Assembly (NCBI GenBank): GCA_937925595.1 | Contig: CALALQ010000147.1 | Coordinates: 1 to 11,100, forward strand | Length of the DNA stretch: 11,100 nt | Direction of reading: 5' to 3' | Source of the DNA: an uncultured Demequina sp. | GTDB taxonomy: Bacteria; Actinomycetota; Actinomycetes; Actinomycetales; Demequinaceae | Shown: positions 1 through 6,512 of the stretch, piece by piece | Numbering within the stretch: position 1 is the first letter of the stretch | Layout of the letters: each line of letters starts with the position of its first letter | Position numbers and translations under genes: made by a program | The notes under the pieces: generated by a model | Told to the model about the DNA's origin: nothing | Databases searched by the model: none | The model's input: the letters and a program-made list of their open reading frames with translations, nothing else

Positions 1-819
1 GATGAACCCGCGGTCGCGGTGGTGGAAGAGGTTCGACTCGGGGTCGCGCTTGGACAGCTTCTTGGTGCCCTCCCCCATGACCATCGGCATGTGCGCGTAG
101 GTGGGCATAGCGTCGGCGATCCCCAATTCGACCATGGCGCGCCACAGCACGATCTGGCGCGGGGTCGAGGACAGCAGGTCTTCGCCGCGCAGCACATGGG
201 TGATCTTCATGAGCGCGTCGTCGACGGGGTTGACGAGCGTGTAGAGAGGGTCGCCGTTGCCGCGCACGATGACGTAGTCAGGAACGGAACCCGCGGGGAA
301 CGTCACCTCTCCACGAATAAGGTCCGTGAACGTGATGTCCTCGTCTGGCATGCGCATGCGGATGACGGGCTGACGCCCTTCCGCGCGGAAGGCAGCGATC
401 TGCTCGTCCGTGAGGTTGCGGTCGAAGCCGTCGTAGCCCAGCGCCTTGTGGCGGCCGGCTGCGACGTGACGTGCCTCGATCTCCTCGGGGGTCGAGTAGG
501 ACTCGTACGCGTATCCGGCCTCGAGCAGCCGCCGCGCAACATCGACGTACAGGTCTCGGCGCTGCGACTGGCGGTACGGGCCGTAGGGGCCGCCGACGTC
601 CGGGCCCTCGTCGTAGTCGATGCCCAGCCAGTTCATCGCGTCGAGGATCATCGCGTACGACTCTTCCGAGTCGCGCTCAGCGTCGGTGTCCTCGATGCGG
701 AAGACAAGCTGACCGCCTAGGTGGCGCGCATACGCCCAGTTGAACAGCGCCGTGCGGACCATTCCCACGTGGGGCAGGCCGGTTGGCGACGGGCAGAAGC
801 GAACGCGAACGGTGGACAT
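1..819 (-). CDS. gltX: glutamyl-tRNA synthetase, N-terminal 273 residues (runs off the left edge)
   Basis: Class I aminoacyl-tRNA synthetase that charges tRNA with glutamate in the cytoplasm. The translated N-terminus reads [14 protein letters not shown]. The HIGH-type signature appears as HVG at residues 17-19, followed by a typical FRIEDTD stretch. The KMSKS-type loop is present as KLSKR at about residues 254-258, just before the window edge. The family is usually about 470-500 residues, so the anticodon-binding C-terminus lies outside the window. The ATG at 819 has a good Shine-Dalgarno (AGGAAGG on the minus strand, around 822-828). The FAA-family gene ends 23 nt upstream on the same strand, so the two are probably co-transcribed. 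This FAA-gltX pairing is familiar in actinobacteria, mycobacteria included. Many actinobacteria lack GlnRS and use a non-discriminating GluRS plus GatCAB; that this holds here is inference. The identification itself is very secure. Confidence 0.97.
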   Translation of the reverse strand, partial: MSTVRVRFCPSPTGLPHVGMVRTALFNWAYARHLGGQLVFRIEDTDAERDSEESYAMILDAMNWLGIDYDEGPDVGGPYGPYRQSQRRDLYVDVARRLLEAGYAYESYSTPEEIEARHVAAGRHKALGYDGFDRNLTDEQIAAFRAEGRQPVIRMRMPDEDITFTDLIRGEVTFPAGSVPDYVIVRGNGDPLYTLVNPVDDALMKITHVLRGEDLLSSTPRQIVLWRAMVELGIADAMPTYAHMPMVMGEGTKKLSKRDPESNLFHHRDRGFI

Positions 820-821
820 GG

Positions 822-828
822 AGCCTTC
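822..828 (-). promoter_or_regulatory. Shine-Dalgarno of gltX
   Basis: AGGAAGG on the minus strand a few bases before the ATG at 819. It fixes the gltX start and contrasts with the leaderless-looking starts of many other genes here. Confidence 0.7.
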
Positions 829-842
829 CTGTGAAGCTGTAG

Positions 843-1631
843 TTAGTCGCGGCGGATAGCCGGGTTGCGCAGCGTGCCGATGTCCTCGATCTCGACTTCG
901 ACGATGTCGCCATGGTTCATGCGCGTGACGCCTGCGGGAGTGCCGGTGAGGATGACGTCGCCGGGCAGCAGCGTGAGCACCTCGGACGCCATGGCGATCG
1001 CGTGAGGGACGTCGAGGATCATGTCCGTCGAATTGCCCTCTTGGACGACCTCGCCATTGATGCGGCCGGTGATGTTGACGTCGTCGTGCGCGAGCTCAGT
1101 CTCGATCCAGGGGCCGAGCGGCAGCGACGTGTCGAAGGCCTTGGCGCGGAACCACTGATCCTCCATGCGCTGCAGATCGCGAGCCGTGACGTCGTTGGCG
1201 CACGTGAAGCCGTAGATGTACTGCTCGGCGTTCTCCGGGGAGACGTTGCGGGCCACGCGGCCGATGACGATCGCCAGCTCCGCCTCAAGCTGCACATCCT
1301 CCGAGTAGTCGGGCATGACGATGGGGTCGTCAGGGCCGATCACCGCGGTGTTGGGCTTGAGGAACAGGATGGGCACCTCTGAGGCTGGGCCGCGAGCCGC
1401 GACGGCCTTCGCGTGCTCCTCGTAGTTCTTGCCAAGGCACACGACCTTGGAGCGAGGAATCACGGGGGCAAGGAGGCGGACGTCGTCGTTGAGGGGGATC
1501 CGCTCGCCAGTGAGATTGCCCGGCGTGTACATGGGGTCGCCGCTCAGAACTACAAGCTCTTCCGCACCTTCGTCACCGTCGACGATCGCGTATCGAGGCT
1601 CATCTCCGGTGGTGAAACGTGCGATGCGCAT
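843..1631 (-). CDS. fumarylacetoacetate hydrolase (FAH) family protein
   Basis: A 262-residue FAH-superfamily enzyme; members are metal-dependent hydrolases, decarboxylases or isomerases of beta-diketo or 2-oxo acids. The sequence shows the [14 protein letters not shown] segment (about 63-76), the metal-ligand set E116, E118 (LEAELA) and D147 (CANDVTARD), and the C-terminal [12 protein letters not shown] motif (about 224-235). The exact substrate cannot be read from sequence. Neighbours are often annotated as 2-hydroxyhepta-2,4-diene-1,7-dioate isomerase or acylpyruvase, but no aromatic-catabolism genes are nearby. I place the start at ATG 1631 (MRIARF): the upstream in-frame extension to 1682 is unlike the family, and a TATCCT -10 element sits 6 nt before this ATG. 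It lies 23 nt upstream of gltX on the same strand and probably drives that transcript. Confidence 0.93.
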   Translation of the reverse strand: MRIARFTTGDEPRYAIVDGDEGAEELVVLSGDPMYTPGNLTGERIPLNDDVRLLAPVIPRSKVVCLGKNYEEHAKAVAARGPASEVPILFLKPNTAVIGPDDPIVMPDYSEDVQLEAELAIVIGRVARNVSPENAEQYIYGFTCANDVTARDLQRMEDQWFRAKAFDTSLPLGPWIETELAHDDVNITGRINGEVVQEGNSTDMILDVPHAIAMASEVLTLLPGDVILTGTPAGVTRMNHGDIVEVEIEDIGTLRNPAIRRD

Positions 1632-1637
1632 ATGTCC

Positions 1638-1643
1638 AGGATA
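1638..1643 (-). promoter_or_regulatory. -10 element TATCCT for a leaderless FAH-family/gltX transcript
   Basis: On the minus strand TATCCT ends exactly 6 nt before the ATG at 1631, with no Shine-Dalgarno between. Transcription would begin at the A of the start codon. No convincing -35 hexamer is visible. Leaderless mRNAs of this geometry are common in actinobacteria. Confidence 0.6.
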
Positions 1644-1676
1644 GTCCGTCGCCGTGCGCCCTGCCGGAGCCACCCC

Positions 1677-1682
1677 TAGCAT
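1677..1682 (+). promoter_or_regulatory. -10 element TAGCAT for a leaderless ClbS-like transcript
   Basis: TAGCAT ends 6 nt before the ATG at 1689 and no ribosome binding site is present. It is divergent from the FAH-gene promoter; the two -10 elements lie about 33 bp apart in the 57-bp intergenic gap. Confidence 0.55.
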
Positions 1683-1688
1683 GGCGCT

Positions 1689-2174
1689 ATGCCGTCATCG
1701 AGGTCGCAGGAGTTAGCCGCTGTGGCAGACCAGACCCTCGATGAGGTACTGCGTCGGGCCGACGCTTCCTCCACTTCCGTACTTGGCGACGCCTATCACG
1801 GGCGCCGGGTTGCGGATGTGCTGGCTCACCTCCACGCGTGGCATGTGGTGTTCGACGGCTGGGTGGCGCAGGAGCGGTCGGGTTCTGTCCCCGCGTTCCC
1901 CGCCGAGGGCTACACCTGGGCAGATCTCCGCGCGCTCAACGACGTCTTCTACCAAGCGCATAAGGACCGCCCCTATGACGCGATCCGCAGCATGCTCGTG
2001 ACCTCCCACCGGCTGATGCTGTCGCTGCTTGACACGTTCACGGAGGAGGAGCTGACTGATCCCGCCCGGTATCCGTGGCTGACAGGCGAGCCGCTTGGAG
2101 ATGTGGCACATGAGTGCCTCGGCGCCCATTACGAGTGGGCGCTGCGCACCTTCGACGCGGCTGGACTCGAGTGA
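1689..2174 (+). CDS. ClbS/DfsB-family (DinB-like four-helix bundle) protein
   Basis: A 161-residue protein resembling the ClbS/DfsB family (DUF1706), part of the DinB-like four-helix-bundle superfamily. Visible family features are VADVLAHLHAWH (41-52, possible metal or active-site histidines), the central YTWADLRALNDVFYQAHKDRP segment (split across about 75-94), a helix with EEEL (119-122) and the C-terminal ECLGAHYEWA (142-151). ClbS of colibactin-producing E. coli protects the host by opening the toxin's cyclopropane, but most homologues have unknown roles. No colibactin-like synthesis genes are visible here. It ends in a GTGA overlap with the next gene, a membrane protein, so the two are translationally coupled. 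The family call is fairly secure; the function is not. Confidence 0.8.
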   Translation: MPSSRSQELAAVADQTLDEVLRRADASSTSVLGDAYHGRRVADVLAHLHAWHVVFDGWVAQERSGSVPAFPAEGYTWADLRALNDVFYQAHKDRPYDAIRSMLVTSHRLMLSLLDTFTEEELTDPARYPWLTGEPLGDVAHECLGAHYEWALRTFDAAGLE

Positions 2175-3265
2175 CCGAAACCGCTCAGCGCGCGGCGCGC
2201 ATCGCCGGGCTCGACGTTGCCCGCGCGGTGGCGCTCATCGGCATGTTCGCGGCCCATGTGGGCAACATCGGCACATTCGGTCCCGGCGGCGCCCGCTGGC
2301 TGCTCATCTCTCACGGCCGCTCTGCCGCGCTGTTCGCGCTGCTCGCCGGCGTCTCAATCGCGATCATGCTCGGCAACGCCACCTCTCGCCTCGCCCACGG
2401 AGGGGATCCCGTGCGCCATACCCGCATTCGACTCGCGGTTCGCAGCGGACTGTTGATCCTCATCAGCTGGATCGTGAGTTCGCTCGGCACACCAGTGGAC
2501 ATCATCCTCGACAACCTTGGCGTGATGTTCCTGCTCGCGTGCCTCGCCCTCACATGGAAGCCCTGGATGCTCATGGGCGTGGGCGCGGCCATCCTCGCGT
2601 TCGGTCGGCCAATCCTTGGCAGGCTCGTGGATGTCGTCCCCTCGTGGCTGGTGGACGTCCCCGTGATCCACGAACTGTGGTCTATGCACTACCCCGCGCT
2701 GCTGTGGATCGGCTACGTGCTGATCGGCATGGGTCTCGGCAAGCTGCGCCCCTGGCACGGTCCGATGCTCGCGTGGCTCATCGCGCAGGGAGCCGTGCTC
2801 GTTGCCCTGTTCTATGGGGGCGCGTGGTGGTTCATGGCGTCTCGAGGCGAGCCGATCATCTGGGACAACCAGTGGGGCATCACGACCACGTGGTACGAGA
2901 TCTCCGCCCACGCCTACACGGCACCGGAGATGCTCGGCAATGTTGGCGTCGCGTTTGTGGTGATCGGCGCGTGCTGCCTTCTCTCTGGGCTGCTCCCCCG
3001 TCTCACGTGGCCCATCGCCGCCACCGGGTCTATGACCCTCACGCTCTACATCGCGCACCTGTTGGTGATCGCGATCGTTGGTGTTGAGTTGGTCTTCGCG
3101 CCGAGCAATGTGTCGCTTGCGGTGATGTGCGCCGCGCTGATCCTGTTCGCGAGCCTGTGGAAGTGGCGTTTTGAGCAGGGCCCGCTGGAGAAGTACCTCA
3201 CCGTGATGTCCACGGTGGCAGCGGATGCCGACGCTCGGCGAGCGCGTGTCAGTCACCCTGCCTAG
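2171..3265 (+). CDS. polytopic membrane protein, DUF418 / heparan-alpha-glucosaminide N-acetyltransferase-like
   Basis: A 364-residue integral membrane protein with about ten hydrophobic segments. The start is the GTG at 2171, inside the stop of the upstream gene (GTGA), giving VTETAQRAARIAGLDVARAV. The N-terminal GLDVARAVALIGMFAAH followed by LFALLAGVSIAIMLG is characteristic of the acyltransferase-3-like/HGSNAT-DUF418 group. The C-terminal GSMTLTLYIAHLL and the final WKWRFEQGPLEKYL match the DUF418 end signature. Related proteins are presumed to transfer acyl groups across the membrane, but bacterial DUF418 members have little biochemistry. No strong Shine-Dalgarno precedes the GTG, so expression probably depends on translation of the ClbS-like gene. 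The stop codon overlaps the -10 element of the next gene. Confidence 0.82.
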   Translation: MTETAQRAARIAGLDVARAVALIGMFAAHVGNIGTFGPGGARWLLISHGRSAALFALLAGVSIAIMLGNATSRLAHGGDPVRHTRIRLAVRSGLLILISWIVSSLGTPVDIILDNLGVMFLLACLALTWKPWMLMGVGAAILAFGRPILGRLVDVVPSWLVDVPVIHELWSMHYPALLWIGYVLIGMGLGKLRPWHGPMLAWLIAQGAVLVALFYGGAWWFMASRGEPIIWDNQWGITTTWYEISAHAYTAPEMLGNVGVAFVVIGACCLLSGLLPRLTWPIAATGSMTLTLYIAHLLVIAIVGVELVFAPSNVSLAVMCAALILFASLWKWRFEQGPLEKYLTVMSTVAADADARRARVSHPA

Positions 3266-3268
3266 GGT
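3263..3268 (+). promoter_or_regulatory. -10 element TAGGGT overlapping the upstream stop codon
   Basis: TAGGGT ends 6 nt before the ATG at 3275, and its first three bases are the TAG stop of the preceding gene. There is no Shine-Dalgarno in the 9-nt gap. It suggests leaderless transcription of the toroid-protein gene, independent of the upstream pair. Confidence 0.5.
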
Positions 3269-3274
3269 CAAGAA

Positions 3275-4240
3275 ATGGACGTCAACGCGTGGTTGATGGA
3301 GGCAGACCCCTCCATTCGCTGGCAGGTCATGCAAGACCTGCTCGACGCCGCTCCCAACACTGTGGCTCAGGAGCGCTCCCGCGTCGCCACAGAGGGCTGG
3401 GGCAAAGCCCTGCTGGATCTCCAGTGGGAGGACGGATCGTGGGACGGCGGCGCGTGGGGTCCGGGCGACTTCTCCGAGCAGGAGTGGAAGGACCAAGGGC
3501 AGGCGTGGACCTCAACGATGTGGACACTGGCGCTGCTCGCGGATCTTGGCGTGGATCCCAAGGATCCACGCGTGGCGGGGGCCATCGAGAAGGTCGCGAA
3601 GGGAGTGCACTGGGAGTACGCGGGCGAGAACTACTTCGACGGCGAAGTCGAGGCGTGCATCAATGGACGCACCGTGCGTGCCGGCGAGTACTTTGGGCGC
3701 GACATGACGCCGCTCGTCGAGAAGCTGCTCGGCGAGCAGCTCGAGGATGGCGGCTGGAACTGCGAGGCGCTCAACGGCTCGACCGTCTCCAGTTTCGATT
3801 CGACCCTGGGCGTGCTTGAGGGACTCATCGAGTACACCAAGCACCACGAGTCGGACGAGCGAGTTCAGGCGGCGATAGACCGCGCACTCGAGTACATCTA
3901 TGCGCGGCACCTGTTCCGCGGCCTGCGCAGCGGCGACATCGTGCAGGAGTACTACCTGTACTTCCCCTTCCCCCCGCGCCACCACTACAACGTGCTGCGA
4001 CTGCTTGACCTCGTGAGGTACAGCGGTCGCGAGCCCGATCCTCGCTCCGCCGAGGCCATCGAGATCATCCGTGACCGTCGCCAAGAGGACGGCCGCTGGA
4101 TTCACGAGGGCACGCCCAAGGGACGCAACCACTTCCTGCTGGAGACCATGGGCGAGCCGGGGCGGTGGATCACGCTCGTGGGCACCAGGGTTCTCAACTG
4201 GTGGGACGCGGCTTACCCCAAAGGCGCACCGGTCAGTTGA
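3275..4240 (+). CDS. squalene-cyclase/prenyltransferase-like alpha-alpha toroid protein
   Basis: A 321-residue protein built from terpenoid-cyclase/protein-prenyltransferase-type repeats. Three QW-like motifs are visible: QWEDGSW at 50-56, QLEDGGW at 155-161 and RQEDGRW at 269-275. The N-terminus (WLMEADPSIRWQVMQDLL) is like that of actinobacterial proteins annotated as squalene cyclase or prenyltransferase repeat proteins. It is about half the length of a true squalene-hopene cyclase, and I see neither a DXDD protonation motif nor the zinc-ligand set of protein prenyltransferases. No signal peptide or membrane segment is seen. No isoprenoid genes are adjacent. It may be a substrate-binding or scaffold toroid rather than an enzyme. 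Its 3' end overlaps the convergent arr gene by 8 nt. The fold call is confident; the function is unknown. Confidence 0.82.
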   Translation: MDVNAWLMEADPSIRWQVMQDLLDAAPNTVAQERSRVATEGWGKALLDLQWEDGSWDGGAWGPGDFSEQEWKDQGQAWTSTMWTLALLADLGVDPKDPRVAGAIEKVAKGVHWEYAGENYFDGEVEACINGRTVRAGEYFGRDMTPLVEKLLGEQLEDGGWNCEALNGSTVSSFDSTLGVLEGLIEYTKHHESDERVQAAIDRALEYIYARHLFRGLRSGDIVQEYYLYFPFPPRHHYNVLRLLDLVRYSGREPDPRSAEAIEIIRDRRQEDGRWIHEGTPKGRNHFLLETMGEPGRWITLVGTRVLNWWDAAYPKGAPVS

Positions 4241-4646
4241 TGATCGTGTCCTCGCCGCGCTCTTTGAGTGCTGCGAGGCCATCCCTCATCGCCTGCAGCT
4301 GCTCGGCAGAGTGCCCCTCCCAGAACTCAAGTTCGCGCACCACTCGCAGGGGTTTGAGCGAGCGGTACGACAGGGTCGGGTTGCCGGGGAAGCGCTTGTC
4401 GGTGACGTTGGGGTCGTCCTCGAACTCCCCGGTGGGCTCCACCACGTAGATGCGCGGCTCGCCGTCCCCCACCGCCAGCTCGGCTCCCCATGCGGCGGCA
4501 TCGAGCGTGCGAGTGAAATACACGTGTCGCAGGTCCTCGCCAAAGTTCGCGCCGATGCCCGGCCGCAGCAGGTCGCCGGCCCGGAGCTCGGCCTTGGTGC
4601 CGTGCAGAAAGGCGGGGTACTCCTCGAACGGAACTGGTGCTGGCAT
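4233..4646 (-). CDS. arr: NAD+--rifampin ADP-ribosyltransferase (Arr)
   Basis: A 137-residue Arr-family enzyme that inactivates rifamycins by ADP-ribosylating the ansa chain using NAD+. Diagnostic segments are FLHGTKAELRAGDLL (13-27), HVYFT (41-45), YVVEPTGEFEDDPNVTDKRF (67-86), PGNPTLSYRS and the terminal IIN. H15, Y43 and D78 correspond by position to the H-Y-D triad described for the Mycobacterium smegmatis enzyme (my alignment by eye). Length matches the family. The ATG at 4646 is chosen over an in-frame TTG at 4664 because AGGAGGT lies at 4651-4657 with ideal spacing. It is divergent from the glycosylase-like gene, with 25 nt between start codons. No integron or transposon features surround it, so it looks like an intrinsic chromosomal arr. 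Confidence 0.94.
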   Translation of the reverse strand: MPAPVPFEEYPAFLHGTKAELRAGDLLRPGIGANFGEDLRHVYFTRTLDAAAWGAELAVGDGEPRIYVVEPTGEFEDDPNVTDKRFPGNPTLSYRSLKPLRVVRELEFWEGHSAEQLQAMRDGLAALKERGEDTIIN

Positions 4647-4650
4647 GGCG

Positions 4651-4657
4651 ACCTCCT
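4651..4657 (-). promoter_or_regulatory. Shine-Dalgarno of arr
   Basis: A full AGGAGGT on the minus strand, 4 nt before the ATG at 4646. It is the strongest ribosome binding site in the window and decides the arr start. Confidence 0.8.
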
Positions 4658-4659
4658 GA

Positions 4660-4665
4660 GACAAT
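4660..4665 (+). promoter_or_regulatory. -10-like GACAAT for a leaderless GTG start
   Basis: GACAAT (one base from TACAAT) ends 6 nt before the GTG at 4672. It immediately abuts the arr Shine-Dalgarno on the other strand. It supports the GTG start, which has no ribosome binding site for this direction. Confidence 0.45.
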
Positions 4666-4671
4666 CATGCG

Positions 4672-5538
4672 GTGCACACCCTCCCTGCGTCTCGGTGGCG
4701 CCCTCGCGCTCAGGCCTTCGCGCGTCGGGCGGACTCGCTGACGGCCGGGCATCGCGAGCGCACCGCGCGCGGTCAGAAACACGCGATCGACGACTTCCTC
4801 TACGACTACTACTCGACCCGCCCCTCCCTGCTGCGCCGCTGGCACCCTGGGGTTGGCGTGGGGCTCGAGGACGCGCCGGAGCATGCTGGCTGGCGCTGGT
4901 ATCGGACCGACGCGGGGGTCACCTCGGTGGACGCCGTCGCCTTCTGGGACAAGCGCGGATCCACCGTGGACTTCGTGACCGGCCTGGTCGCGTCGACACT
5001 CGCTCGAAAGCCCGCGCTGGGCTGCTTCGGGCTGCACGAGTGGGCCATGGTCTACAAGGACCGGGACACCCGTCATGCGCTTCCGCTGCGCTTGGGAGCC
5101 GCGGTCACGGACCAGGTGGTCGAGTCTCATGACATCGTCTGCACCCACTACGACGCTTATCGCTTCTTCACGGATGCCGCCGTCCCGCGCAATGCGCATT
5201 CGCTCGCGCGCGAGACGCAGGTGGACATGGAGCAGCCCGGCTGCCTCCACGCCACGATGGACCTCTACAAGTGGTGCTCCAAACTCTCGCCTGCGGTTCC
5301 CAGCGAGCTCACGCTCGACTGTTTCGAACTCGCGGTGGAGGTGCGCCGACTGGACATGGCCGCGTCACCGTACGACGTCTCTGGCTACGGACTCGAGGCC
5401 GTGGCCATCGAGACCCCGGAGGGCAAGAGCGAGTATGCGGCTCGCCAGCGCGAATTCTCGGCTCGGGGAGAGGTGCTGCGGCGTCGGCTCTTGGACGCGT
5501 GCAACGCGATTCGTGAGGCGGCTGGCGTCTACGCCTGA
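4672..5538 (+). CDS. conserved actinobacterial protein annotated as 3-methyladenine DNA glycosylase
   Basis: A 288-residue protein starting at GTG 4672. It resembles an actinobacterial family carried in annotation as 3-methyladenine DNA glycosylase. I recognise it from the conserved [25 protein letters not shown] block (36-60) and the later [10 protein letters not shown] segment. I do not see the helix-hairpin-helix with catalytic Asp of AlkA/Tag enzymes, nor a clear AAG-type active site, so the enzymatic name rests on family annotation and not on visible catalytic residues. It is soluble, with no signal peptide or membrane segment. The start is inferred from the -10-like hexamer 6 nt upstream; the nearby ATG at 4667 is out of frame. 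It is divergent from arr and overlaps rnhA tail-to-tail by 10 nt. A role in DNA or nucleotide metabolism is plausible but unproven. Confidence 0.7.
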   Translation: MHTLPASRWRPRAQAFARRADSLTAGHRERTARGQKHAIDDFLYDYYSTRPSLLRRWHPGVGVGLEDAPEHAGWRWYRTDAGVTSVDAVAFWDKRGSTVDFVTGLVASTLARKPALGCFGLHEWAMVYKDRDTRHALPLRLGAAVTDQVVESHDIVCTHYDAYRFFTDAAVPRNAHSLARETQVDMEQPGCLHATMDLYKWCSKLSPAVPSELTLDCFELAVEVRRLDMAASPYDVSGYGLEAVAIETPEGKSEYAARQREFSARGEVLRRRLLDACNAIREAAGVYA

Positions 5539-5987
5539 GCCTGAATACTCGCCACGCCCTTGTTCGCTAGCGCGTCCGCCCGCTCGTTGCCCTCGTCGCC
5601 TGCGTGACCCTTGACCCACACCCACTGGATGTCGTGGCGCGCCATCTGGGCGTCCAGTTCGCGCCACAGCTCCTCGTTCTTCACGGGCTTCTTGTCGCCG
5701 GTGCGCCAGCCGTTGCGTTTCCACCCGTGAATCCACTTGGTGGCGCCGTTCATCACGTACTGCGAGTCGACATGCAAGGTGACGGCGCATGGCTTCGTGA
5801 GCGCCTTCAGCCCTTCGATGACCGCGGTGAGCTCCATGCGGTTGTTCGTGGTCTGCGCCTCGCCGCCGCACAGTTCGCGCTCGTGCTCGCCGAACCGCAT
5901 CCACGTGCCCCATCCTCCAACGCCAGGATTGCCCTTGCAGGCACCATCGGTCCACATCTCGACGTGGGGCTTCGCAGGCTCGGACAC
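5529..5987 (-). CDS. rnhA: ribonuclease HI
   Basis: A 152-residue RNase HI that cleaves the RNA strand of RNA-DNA hybrids with divalent metal. Using the GTG at 5987 as start, the DEDD catalytic residues are D14 ([10 protein letters not shown]), E52 (NNRMEL), D74 (HVDSQY) and D138 (NERADALA), with H128 in [10 protein letters not shown]. Each is offset by four from the E. coli residues D10, E48, D70, D134 and H124. A W-rich basic stretch at 85-100 fits the handle region. The GTG is preferred over upstream in-frame ATGs because length then matches the family and a TACAGT -10 element sits 6 nt upstream. It is divergent from the YbaK-like gene with only 27 nt between start codons, and convergent with the glycosylase-like gene. 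Confidence 0.95.
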   Translation of the reverse strand: MSEPAKPHVEMWTDGACKGNPGVGGWGTWMRFGEHERELCGGEAQTTNNRMELTAVIEGLKALTKPCAVTLHVDSQYVMNGATKWIHGWKRNGWRTGDKKPVKNEELWRELDAQMARHDIQWVWVKGHAGDEGNERADALANKGVASIQAQA

Positions 5988-5993
5988 CCCGCA

Positions 5994-5999
5994 ACTGTA
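5994..5999 (-). promoter_or_regulatory. -10 element TACAGT for leaderless rnhA
   Basis: On the minus strand TACAGT ends 6 nt before the GTG at 5987, without a Shine-Dalgarno. It lies back-to-back with the -10 element of the divergent YbaK-type gene, with 3 bp between the two hexamers. Confidence 0.6.
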
Positions 6000-6002
6000 G
6001 GC

Positions 6003-6008
6003 CAGAAT
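6003..6008 (+). promoter_or_regulatory. -10-like CAGAAT for the leaderless ybaK-type gene
   Basis: CAGAAT (one base from TAGAAT) ends 6 nt before the ATG at 6015, and there is no Shine-Dalgarno. It is divergent from the rnhA -10 element only 3 bp away. Confidence 0.5.
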
Positions 6009-6014
6009 GGGCGC

Positions 6015-6512
6015 ATGGCCAGGAAGCATGAGGCGGGTGCCACGCCCGCGGTTCACGCCCTCGTCGAAGCAGGCATCGAACACACCCTTCACCCCTATGA
6101 GCACGATCCGTCGAGTGACCTCAGCTATGGACTTGAGGCCGCGGTCGCGATTGGCGCGGATCCGGATCAGGTCTTCAAGACGCTGTGCGCATACGTGGAC
6201 GGCAAGCTCGTCGTGGGCATCGTGCCGGTGAGCGGGATGCTCGACCTCAAACGTCTCGCAAGTGCCTTTGGCGGCAAGCGCGCGGAGATGGCCCCTCCGG
6301 CGGACGCCGAGCGCTCTTCCGGCTACGTCGTTGGCGGCATCTCCCCCATCGCCCAGCGCAAGGCCCTCCCGACTGCGCTCGACGAGACCGCGGAGCTGTG
6401 GGACACGATCTATGTCTCCGGAGGTCGCCGCGGCCTCGACATCGGCCTCGCACCAGCGGACCTCGTGCGAGTCACAAGCGCGATCATCGCCCCCATCGCC
6501 AAGGACGCCTGA
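6015..6512 (+). CDS. ybaK: YbaK/EbsC-family Cys-tRNA(Pro) deacylase
   Basis: A 165-residue trans-editing protein that hydrolyses cysteine mischarged onto tRNA(Pro). Visible family features are [20 protein letters not shown] (26-45), the catalytic lysine in VFKTL (K55, equivalent to K46 of E. coli YbaK by position), the [17 protein letters not shown] strand-helix (66-82) and [17 protein letters not shown] (104-120) holding the conserved glycine pair. Length fits the family. The start is the ATG at 6015 (MARKHEAG), because a -10-like CAGAAT is 6 nt upstream and longer in-frame extensions run into rnhA. The stop overlaps the YggS-type start (ATGA), so these two form a translationally coupled operon. 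Bacterial homologues act with ProRS, which is not in this window. Confidence 0.93.
   Translation: MARKHEAGATPAVHALVEAGIEHTLHPYEHDPSSDLSYGLEAAVAIGADPDQVFKTLCAYVDGKLVVGIVPVSGMLDLKRLASAFGGKRAEMAPPADAERSSGYVVGGISPIAQRKALPTALDETAELWDTIYVSGGRRGLDIGLAPADLVRVTSAIIAPIAKDA

Noticed and set aside
2095..3087. Long alternative reading frames over the membrane-protein gene, rich in Arg/His/Ala
   Set aside because: High-GC shadow frames; composition is non-protein-like and the overlapping frame has clear DUF418-like features.
1689..3265. ClbS-like gene as self-resistance for a genotoxin cluster
   Set aside because: No polyketide or peptide synthetase genes are present in the window; ClbS/DfsB-like proteins are common outside such clusters.
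4327..5250. Long minus-strand frame across arr and the glycosylase-like gene
   Set aside because: Shadow frame antisense to two recognisable genes, with no recognisable domain or start signal.
5988..6104. Upstream ATG starts for RNase HI (39 extra residues)
   Set aside because: The extension overlaps the ybaK coding region and its promoter, is unlike the family, and the GTG at 5987 gives the standard length with exact catalytic-residue spacing.
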